Below are positions 1 through 7,399 of a stretch of DNA of 38,223 nucleotides, in pieces. Where the stretch lies: NCBI GenBank assembly GCA_023807065.1, contig JAJJLU010003686.1, positions 1 through 38,223 on the forward strand. The letters are read 5' to 3'. This DNA comes from Isotricha intestinalis. Lineage: Eukaryota; Ciliophora; Litostomatea; Vestibuliferida; Isotrichidae. The position numbers and the translations under genes are program-made. The notes below the pieces were generated by a model. It was given only the letters and a program-made list of their open reading frames with translations. It made no database searches and was not told where the DNA came from. Numbering within the stretch: position 1 is the stretch's first letter; each line of letters begins with the position of its first letter.

Positions 1-1811
1 GTGAAACAAAACAAAACAAAGAACAAAATTTGAATAATGAAAACAAAGAAATAGAAGAAATAAATGATAATAATGAAGAAAATAAATTTATTGATAATCA
101 TGAAGAAAATGAATTATATGAAAATAATGATATAAAAGATTTTGAAGGAAATGAAGAAGAATATGAAAATTTAAAACAAGAAATAAAAAATGAAAAATAT
201 GAAGATTTAAATGATAAAGAACAATATGAAGAAAAAGATATTAATGATGATAATATTGAAAAGAAAGAAAATGAAAATGATAATCTTGAAAATAAAGAAA
301 TTGAAATTCAAAAATTAGAAGAAATAGAAAATAAAAAAGAAGAAAATGAAGAAGAATTAAAAAAAGAAGAAAATCAAAAAGAAGAAAATAATGAAGATAT
401 TTATAAAGAAATTTATGAAAATAGTGATTCTGAAAATAATGAAATAAAAGAAGAAAAAAAAAGTGAAAATAAATTTATTGAACAAGTAGGAAAAGAATTA
501 GATGATTTAGCACATTCTGAAGATAATGAAAATAATATTGAAAATAATGAAATAAAAGAAGAAAAAAAAAGTGAAAATAAATTTATTGAACAAGTAGGAA
601 AGGAATTAGATGATTTAGCAGAATCTGAAGATAATGAAAATAATATTGAAAATAATAAATTAAAAGAAGAAAGAATAGAAGAAAAAAAAGAAGAAATTGA
701 AAAAGAAGAAAATAAATTACCAACATTAGATAAAAAAAATAATTCAAGTCAAAAAGAAGAAAAAGAAAAATTAGAAGAAAAAAAAGAAGAAATGTATTTT
801 GAAAAAGAAGAAATTGAAGAAAATAATATTAAAAAAAATTATGATAATGAAAAAAAAAAAGAAGATAAATTACCTTGGGAAGATGATGATAATATCATTA
901 ATAATAATAATAATAATAATATTAAAAAAGATAAATTGCCTTGGGAAGATGATGATGAAGAAGAAATAATAAAAAATAAAGAAAAAGAAGAAGAAATAAT
1001 AAAAAATAAAGAAAAAGAAGAAGAAATAATAAAAAATAAAGAAAAAGAAGAAGAAATAATAAAAAAAAAAGAAAAAGAAGAAATTAAAAATGAAAAAGAA
1101 GAAGAAGAAGAAAATGAAAATGAAGAAGAAGAAAACGAAGAAGAGGAAGAATATAATGAAAATTTTGAAAATAAAGATTTTTCAAGTAATAATGAAGAAA
1201 AAAATAAAAAAAATAAAAATTCCGAAAGTTTAACTAAAAATGAAAATGAAGAAAAAGAAGAATCAAGTAGAAAAAATAATAATTTAAAAGAAAGAAAAAG
1301 TTCATTATATGATGAAATTGAAAGTATGTCAATTTCAAATTCAAATAAAAAAGATTCAGATAAAAAAAAAGAAAATTCATTCGAACAATTATCTAATAAA
1401 AATAATAAAGATGATAATGAATTTAATAAAGAGAAAAATAAAGAAGAAGATAATGTTACTTCGAAAATTAATGAAGAAAACGAAGAAAGTAATGAAGATG
1501 AATTTTATAAAAATTTTAAACAATCTCAAATTAGAAATGAAAATAATGAAAAAGAAAAAGAAATAGAAAAGAATAGTAAACGTTATCAAGATTTTCATGA
1601 TTTATTGAATGATGATAATGATGATTTTAATTATAATAAAAATAATAGATTTGGTTTTAATAGAAATAATGAAAATAAATACAATGATTATTTAGGATTT
1701 AAAAAAGAAGATAATAATAATATGCTGGATATGAATAAAAGAAATAACGAGCATTATAATGGATTTGATGATGATGATGCTTTCGCTAATAATGATGATT
1801 ACATATTATAA
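1..1811 (+). CDS. Glu/Lys/Asn-rich low-complexity protein, 5'-truncated
   Basis: The frame is open to the left edge of the window (codons from base 3), so the gene starts upstream and only its 3' part, about 600 residues, is seen. The product is overwhelmingly Glu, Lys, Asn and Asp, and should be highly charged and disordered or coiled coil. It contains a 36-codon tandem duplication (432-539 and 540-647), four copies of a 10-codon EEIIKNKEKE-type unit (961-1080), and two copies of the motif DKLPWEDDD (about 866-892 and 929-955). The last 80 residues are different in character, with Phe, Tyr and Gly among Asn and Asp (FGFNRNN, YNGFDDDDAF), and end in TAA. No catalytic domain is visible. I do not recognise a family; scaffold, cytoskeletal or trafficking adaptor roles are possible but unproven. 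Confidence 0.7.
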   Translation, partial: ETKQNKEQNLNNENKEIEEINDNNEENKFIDNHEENELYENNDIKDFEGNEEEYENLKQEIKNEKYEDLNDKEQYEEKDINDDNIEKKENENDNLENKEIEIQKLEEIENKKEENEEELKKEENQKEENNEDIYKEIYENSDSENNEIKEEKKSENKFIEQVGKELDDLAHSEDNENNIENNEIKEEKKSENKFIEQVGKELDDLAESEDNENNIENNKLKEERIEEKKEEIEKEENKLPTLDKKNNSSQKEEKEKLEEKKEEMYFEKEEIEENNIKKNYDNEKKKEDKLPWEDDDNIINNNNNNNIKKDKLPWEDDDEEEIIKNKEKEEEIIKNKEKEEEIIKNKEKEEEIIKKKEKEEIKNEKEEEEENENEEEENEEEEEYNENFENKDFSSNNEEKNKKNKNSESLTKNENEEKEESSRKNNNLKERKSSLYDEIESMSISNSNKKDSDKKKENSFEQLSNKNNKDDNEFNKEKNKEEDNVTSKINEENEESNEDEFYKNFKQSQIRNENNEKEKEIEKNSKRYQDFHDLLNDDNDDFNYNKNNRFGFNRNNENKYNDYLGFKKEDNNNMLDMNKRNNEHYNGFDDDDAFANNDDYIL

Positions 1812-2219
1812 AATAAATATTTTTTAACCTTTTAATATATATTAAGTATTTTTATTTTAATAAGTTTTTATTGAAAAAAAGTTTATTTATATTTAAATTA
1901 ATTGACACTTAATCTATCATATTTAGTAATGTTATTAAATTGACAATATAAATTCTTATAATTAAAAAAAGAATTAATCTCTTTATATTATAATTGTAAT
2001 TTATTTATTTGAATATTAATACTATTCATTATATAAAAATTAATATTATTTCCTTTAATTATAATATAAATTATTTTATAAATCATATTCTAATATTTCA
2101 TTTTGTTTTAACAATCATTAATTCTTTTTCCAATTAAATGTGATTTTTATTATTCATCAAAAAAAAAAAATATTAAATATCTAGTTCAAAAAAAATCAAA
2201 ACATTTTAAATAATAAAAA
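1812..2219. other. Intergenic region, no gene seen
   Basis: About 400 bases of A/T-rich sequence between two co-oriented genes. It must hold the 3' end of the low-complexity gene and the promoter of the IQ-MORN gene. A run of ten or more A residues lies near 2160. No RNA gene or open frame was recognised. Confidence 0.6.
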
Positions 2220-3417
2220 ATGGGTTGTTGCGTTCGATATAATAAAAATGAAGAATCAAATGATATAATAGCAAATTCTAGAATTCAAAAAGAACTCCGT
2301 AATAAAATATTATTATAATAAATTAGCTAAAATATTTAAAGAAAATCCGAAATTAATGAATACCTTAGTGAGAATACAATCTCGACTAAGAGGTCTATTA
2401 CAAAGAAACAAAATAAAACTCCGTTCAAAAAATCTTCCTAAAAAAAAAGAAATAGATAATTCGTCCACAAAAAATAGAGAAATAATAAATGATAACCAGA
2501 GTAATGACTCTAAAGGAATAAAAGAAGAAGAATTAAATGAAGAAGAAGCTAACGGTGGAAACAATATAAAAAATAATGAAGAAGATTTAAAAAAAAATAA
2601 TGACAAAATAACAAAAGAAGAAATAGATAATTTATTTAATAAATATCCTCCAATAGAAGATAATGTAGAAGTGACATTAAAGCCACCAAAAGAAATAGAA
2701 GAAGGAAAAATTTATTATGGAGAATGGGATAATTTAACGGATAAAAAACATGGAAGAGGAATTATACTTTATCCAGATGGAAGTAAATATGAAGGATATT
2801 TAGTAAATGATAAATGTAATATTAAAGGTAAATATACTAAAAATAATGAAGAATATTATGAAGGTGAATGGAAAGATGATAAAAAGGAAGGAGATGGTAT
2901 TTTATATGATGTGAATGGTTATAAATATGAAGGAAAGTTTAAAAATAATAAACAAAATGGTTATGGTGTAGAAACTTGGGCAGATGGAAATAAATTTGAA
3001 GGTAATTTTGAAGATGGAGTTAAAAAAGGAAATGGAAAATTTAGTTTTAATGATGGAAATTATTATGATGGATATTTTGAAAATAATAATATGAATGGAA
3101 AAGGAACTTTTATTTGGAAAGATGGAAGAAAATATGAAGGTGATTGGGTTGATAATAAAATGGAAGGACAAGGTATTTTTGAATGGCCTGATGGAAAAGT
3201 CTACAAAGGTTCTTATAAAAATGATAAAAAAAGTGGACATGGACAATTTGAATGGAAAAATGGAAGAAGATATAGTGGTGAATGGGAAAATGGAAAACAA
3301 AATGGAGAAGGAAAGTTTTATAATCCTAAAAAACAATTATGGAAAACAGGAATTTGGGAAAATGGTAAAAATATCAAATGGATTGATGATAACAATGAAA
3401 AATTAGGAGGGAATTAG
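2220..3417 (+). CDS. IQ-MORN repeat protein with acylated N-terminus (spliced, two exons)
   Basis: Two exons, 2220-2298 and 2327-3417, joined across a 28-nt GT-AG intron, give a 389-aa protein ending in TAG. The first exon begins MGCCVRYNK: Gly2 is a candidate N-myristoylation site and Cys3/Cys4 candidate palmitoylation sites, which would anchor the protein to membrane. Residues 43-53 (IQSRLRGLLQR) form a canonical IQ motif, predicted to bind calmodulin or centrin. An acidic/Lys-rich linker follows. From about residue 155 to 360 there are about nine MORN repeats of 23 residues (for example KYEGKFKNNKQNGYG and KYEGDWVDNKMEGQG). MORN proteins act at membranes and the cytoskeleton in protists. 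If splicing were ignored, the frame could only start at the internal ATG 2356, losing the acylation signal. The splice model is inferred from frame restoration and the quality of the N-terminus. Confidence 0.85.
2299..2326 (+). other. 28-nt spliceosomal intron (GT-AG)
   Basis: The upstream frame (ATG 2220) stops at 2316-2318, while the IQ-MORN frame is open only from about 2272. Excising 2299-2326, which begins GTAATAAAAT and ends AAATTAG, restores a single frame: (c)|(ct) becomes Pro27 and no stop remains. The length is 1 modulo 3, as the frame change requires. Introns this short are characteristic of some ciliates. Confidence 0.8.
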
Positions 3418-3795
3418 GTTATTATAAATTTTTCAATATTTTTTCTTTTTTTGTTAGTTTCTTTTTTTTTAATTTGATTTTTATTTAAGATTTTATTTTA
3501 ATTGGTTTTTATGGTTTTGTAATATTTTTTTATTATTTTAAAATTATATGTTAGAAAATAAATGTAATAATAAAAATAAAATTAATTTGAATGTTTTTCT
3601 AAAAATAAATGACTATTATTATTCTTTTATTTTAAATAGTTACCAAATATAAAAAGAAAAAAAGTAGTCTATTATATAAATAAAAAATATTAATTGATTA
3701 ATACTTAATGAATAAAAAAATATTAATAAAATCATAAACGATTAACCAATAAAAATTCTTAACTTAATTTCTTTTAAATTTAAAAAAATAATTGA
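3418..3795. other. Convergent intergenic region, no gene seen
   Basis: This holds the 3' ends of the IQ-MORN gene (+) and the SPX-EXS gene (-). The + proximal part is T-rich (oligo-T runs near 3440-3475) and the - proximal part is A-rich. No RNA gene or convincing open frame is visible. Confidence 0.6.
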
Positions 3796-6018
3796 TTATT
3801 CATTAATTGTAATATCTAATATACCTTCTGCCATTTCTTTCCCTAAATTTATTTTAGTTCTTTCATAATAAGTTCCTTTTAAATAATTAGCTAAATCAAT
3901 TTCATATAAAGATTCAACATCAAATCCTTGAATATTTTCAACATCTCCAGTAAATCTAGAACTATATGTAACTCTTTCTCCTTCACTTCTAGAACTAATA
4001 TGAATATATGAATTGTTTCTATTATTATTATTATTATTATTTAAATTATTACCATTACTTAAATATAAATTTCCAGATTCATCTTTATAATAAGGTAATT
4101 TTACATCAGTACTTAATTGATATCTATTTGAAATTTCAATGTGTTTAACTTCAATTTTAAAACAATTCCAAATAAATCTTCTAATTATTTCTAAAATATA
4201 AAATGTTGTTGCAAGATATGTGACTTCTTTTCCAAAGAAATATTCAGTATATTCAGGAGATAAAACTAACATAAATCCTAATCTAAAAATCAAATCAAAG
4301 AAAATTCCAAAATAATATATAATATTTGGTGAATAACATAATTTTTTTCTTAAAATTCTACCTCTGAATAAATTATAATCATACCAAACATCACAAAAGA
4401 AAGAAAAAATTGCAGTGAAAACTATAGTTATTCCCCAAATTTCTTCTAACCAAGAATTAGTATTTGGATGATAAACTGAATAAAAAGAAAGAGAAGAAAC
4501 AGTAATAAATAAAATAAATTTCATTATATTTACAGTTTGATTTCTTTGAGTATATCTAATTCTTTTTCTCATAGCATATCTTAAAACTATAATACATTGA
4601 ATTAATCTAATAAATAAAGGTATAAGAGTAATTACAAAATATTTAATATTTGAAATTGGTGAAAAAGAACAATATTGATGAATTAGAGGTTCTGAATAAT
4701 AATTATAATTATAAAAACAAAAAGTATACAATATTCCTCTAAAGGCAGGAATTAATGATATTATTTGTTCTGTTACCCAAATAGTTCTAAAATCTATATT
4801 TTCTTTAGAAAAATTAAATATATCTTTTAAAGATTCTGTTAACATATTTCCACCATTTAATTCAAATATTAAATAAATGAATACAATTAACCAACAAATT
4901 GCAGGACTTAAATAATTAGGAAATGAAGTAATAAAATCACCAAAAAAATTTATTTGAGTTTTATGAATAATATAAAATGTATAACTTGTAAATAACATTA
5001 CTAATAAAAAAACACAAAATTTAACAACATTATAAGTTTCAGAATTATCACCTGCAGAAATATTAAATATTATTCTAAAAGAAAGATTACATCTAGTCCA
5101 AATATAAAAATTTAATCCAAGGAAAATAAAATAAAAAGTAAATAAAAATAAAGCTCTAAAAACAGGAAAAATAAGATGCATATTTAAATCAGTATTAACA
5201 GAAAGATGAAAACTTCTAGTAACACAATAAACAATAATTGATTCAAATATAATTATTCCAACACACATTCCAATTATAAAAGATTGAGTTAAACTAAATT
5301 GATCAGTAGTAACTGAATTTTTTAATATTTTAATTGATGAATCTTTATTTTTACCTGAAAATGAATGTGAAAATAATTTTGATATATCATATGAAATTTT
5401 CTTTAAAGAATTTTCATAATCTTTTAATCCATTATTTTGTATAAAATCTTCAATTTCTTCATCTATTTCTTCATAATAAGAATTTTTTGATTTTCCTAAT
5501 AAAACTCTTATCATTTTATGAAATTTTTTTAATATTTTTCCTTTTGCTTTCATATTTAAATCAACAAAATCTTTTAATAATGTAACTTCTCTATATAATT
5601 GTTTTATAGCTAATTCAAAAGTTTTTAAATAATCATCAAAAGTTATATGAAGTTTTGCAAATTCAATTTGTTCTTTAATATCATTAAATCTTGTAAGAAT
5701 TCTATTTTGTAAAGTTTGTTTAAAAAAATGTTCAACTTTTTTAACCTCTAATATTATTTGATTATGAAATTGTTCTGCTATTTCTTCTGGTTTTATACTT
5801 TCATCTAAAAAATTCATTTCATTTTCTATATTCAACAAAGGATTTTTTAAATTTTGCTTTTGATATTCTTTTGATAATAAGTTTAAATATACTTTTCTTA
5901 ATTTCATTTTATATAATTTATGTATTGGTTTTAATATTTTCTTAAGAAGACTATAATTTATATAAAAATCTTTCCAAAGTGATATTTGATTTTCTTCTAA
6001 ATATTGCTGAAATTTCAT
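3796..6018 (-). CDS. SPX-EXS protein, XPR1/PHO1-type phosphate exporter
   Basis: 740 aa. The N-terminus (MKFQQYLEENQISLWKDFY, residues 1-19) and the segment near residues 125-170 (DYLKTFELAIKQLYREV, then KAKGKILKKFHKM) are the two halves of an SPX domain; the Lys-rich KxxGKILKKFHK helix is the inositol (pyro)phosphate-sensing surface in this family. About eight to ten hydrophobic segments follow from residue 245 on. The EXS part shows its usual landmarks: RLIQCIIVLRYAMRKR, WLEEIWGITIVFTAIFSFFC, DVWYDYNLF and RRFIWNCFKIEVKHIE. Known relatives (animal XPR1, plant PHO1, yeast Syg1) export phosphate under control of inositol pyrophosphates. A poly-Asn run occurs near residue 660. Start ATG at 6018 is the SPX methionine, with 114 bp to the divergent TLDc gene. 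Very likely an integral-membrane phosphate exporter of the plasma or an internal membrane. Confidence 0.93.
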   Translation of the reverse strand: MKFQQYLEENQISLWKDFYINYSLLKKILKPIHKLYKMKLRKVYLNLLSKEYQKQNLKNPLLNIENEMNFLDESIKPEEIAEQFHNQIILEVKKVEHFFKQTLQNRILTRFNDIKEQIEFAKLHITFDDYLKTFELAIKQLYREVTLLKDFVDLNMKAKGKILKKFHKMIRVLLGKSKNSYYEEIDEEIEDFIQNNGLKDYENSLKKISYDISKLFSHSFSGKNKDSSIKILKNSVTTDQFSLTQSFIIGMCVGIIIFESIIVYCVTRSFHLSVNTDLNMHLIFPVFRALFLFTFYFIFLGLNFYIWTRCNLSFRIIFNISAGDNSETYNVVKFCVFLLVMLFTSYTFYIIHKTQINFFGDFITSFPNYLSPAICWLIVFIYLIFELNGGNMLTESLKDIFNFSKENIDFRTIWVTEQIISLIPAFRGILYTFCFYNYNYYSEPLIHQYCSFSPISNIKYFVITLIPLFIRLIQCIIVLRYAMRKRIRYTQRNQTVNIMKFILFITVSSLSFYSVYHPNTNSWLEEIWGITIVFTAIFSFFCDVWYDYNLFRGRILRKKLCYSPNIIYYFGIFFDLIFRLGFMLVLSPEYTEYFFGKEVTYLATTFYILEIIRRFIWNCFKIEVKHIEISNRYQLSTDVKLPYYKDESGNLYLSNGNNLNNNNNNNRNNSYIHISSRSEGERVTYSSRFTGDVENIQGFDVESLYEIDLANYLKGTYYERTKINLGKEMAEGILDITINE

Positions 6019-6132
6019 CTTTAATTATTTAAAATTATATAGAATAAAACTTATTCTAATTTATTAATTAACTACTACTTAATGTCATAATATTATTTAT
6101 AATAAATAAAAATAATAATAAAAGATTTCGAA

Positions 6133-7215
6133 ATGGAAAAAGATGATATTAAATTATCAACATCTTTGAAAAAAAAAATCATAAAAAATCAATACTACAA
6201 TATAAAAGAAAAGAATCCAATAACATTTTTTATGATTGAATTAATTTTACTTACAATTTTATTTTTGGTCTTTTTTCAAAAAACTGACCAAATAAGAAAA
6301 ATTGAAAAAGAAAATCATTATTTAAATAATTCTATATATAAGGATTTAAATAAGATTGATATATTAAATAAGCAATTAAATAATTTACAATCTTCAATTG
6401 ATGCAATTAAAAATAATATTAATGAAAATGAAATTAAACATTCAATTTCAGAAAGAAAATATATAGAAAATTCAAAAAAAATTGATAATCAAAATGACAA
6501 TATTAATTCTTTAATTTCCAAAAATTATAAAAAGAAAATCCAATTAAATAAATTAATAAAAAAGTATAATGATATTATTAAAAGAAATAATTCATCTCCA
6601 GAAATAAAAAATATAATTGAAGAATATGAAAAAAAGTTAAATGAATTAATAGAAAAATATCAAAATATAACAAAAAATAAATTAAATTTTCAATTAGGAA
6701 AATCATTAATTCTTTTAACATATTCTCAATATTTAACATTAACAAATTGGATTTTTCCAGGAGGTGATTTAATATATAATTTAATATATATATCAACTTA
6801 TCAAGATTTATCAATTGAAAAATTAAAAAATATATGTTTTTATAAAGATTTATCAAATATTTTAATGGTAATTTTAACAGAAGATAATGAAATTATAGGA
6901 GGATTTACATTTTTAGAAAGTACAAAAGGAGGATATAGAAATGATAAAAATGCATTTTTATTTAATTTAAATAATACCAAAAGATATTTAATTAAAGATT
7001 CAAGAAGAGCAATCTATTCTGAATCTATTAATATTATTACTTTTGGTACTGGAGATTTAACTATTTCTGATTCTGGTGTTCATGTTAATTTTCCTCAAAA
7101 TTTTGGGGACGAAAATACAAAAGAAAATGAAATTACTAATGGAAAATCTTTTGTTAAGATTAAAATCATTGAAATTTTTCATTTGTTTGTGAATTATAAT
7201 GATGTTTATGATTAA
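6133..7215 (+). CDS. Membrane-tethered coiled-coil TLDc domain protein
   Basis: 360 aa. A short Lys-rich N-terminus is followed by one hydrophobic helix at about residues 30-49 (FFMIELILLTILFLVFF), then a long Asn/Lys/Ile-rich coiled coil (about 52-185), then a TLDc domain (about 190-355). TLDc features visible are the opening LILLTYSQYLTLTNWI, the central strands ILMVILTEDNEIIGGFTF, and the end NIITFGTGDLTISDSGVHVNFPQNFG. TLDc proteins (OXR1, NCOA7, TBC1D24, yeast Oxr1/Rtc5) are linked to oxidative-stress resistance and bind and disassemble V-ATPase. The TM-plus-coiled-coil architecture is inferred from hydropathy and heptads. It is divergent from the SPX-EXS gene (114 bp) and convergent with the kinase gene. 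Confidence 0.88.
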   Translation: MEKDDIKLSTSLKKKIIKNQYYNIKEKNPITFFMIELILLTILFLVFFQKTDQIRKIEKENHYLNNSIYKDLNKIDILNKQLNNLQSSIDAIKNNINENEIKHSISERKYIENSKKIDNQNDNINSLISKNYKKKIQLNKLIKKYNDIIKRNNSSPEIKNIIEEYEKKLNELIEKYQNITKNKLNFQLGKSLILLTYSQYLTLTNWIFPGGDLIYNLIYISTYQDLSIEKLKNICFYKDLSNILMVILTEDNEIIGGFTFLESTKGGYRNDKNAFLFNLNNTKRYLIKDSRRAIYSESINIITFGTGDLTISDSGVHVNFPQNFGDENTKENEITNGKSFVKIKIIEIFHLFVNYNDVYD

Positions 7216-7304
7216 AGCAATGATTGTTTTGTATATATATTTTAAGAAATTTTTTTTTTCTCATTTATTTAATTATTAAATATAAAGGGTAAAAATAAAA
7301 TATA

Positions 7305-7326
7305 AAATGAGATTTAAATCTCATTT
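7305..7326. repeat. 22-bp perfect palindrome between convergent genes
   Basis: Perfect dyad symmetry with arms AAATGAGATTT and AAATCTCATTT, centred between 7315 and 7316, in the gap between the TLDc gene end (7215) and the kinase gene end (7400). It could form a hairpin in either 3' UTR. At this base composition a palindrome of this length can arise by chance. Confidence 0.5.
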
Positions 7327-7399
7327 CTGAAAAATATAAATAAAAAATATATATATTAAATAAATAAAAAATTAAATATATACAAATTTAATATTATAT

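Noticed and set aside
1389..1598. Phe/Ile-rich minus-strand open frame opposite the low-complexity gene
   Set aside because: It is the reverse complement of Glu/Lys/Asn-rich coding sequence; the hydrophobic character is a composition artefact.
2902..3336. 144-codon minus-strand frame across the MORN repeats
   Set aside because: Antisense shadow of repetitive MORN codons; no family features and the plus-strand product is unambiguous.
4021..4041. ATT trinucleotide run as a functional microsatellite
   Set aside because: It encodes poly-Asn in the SPX-EXS protein on the minus strand; such runs are common in this genome and carry no separate signal.
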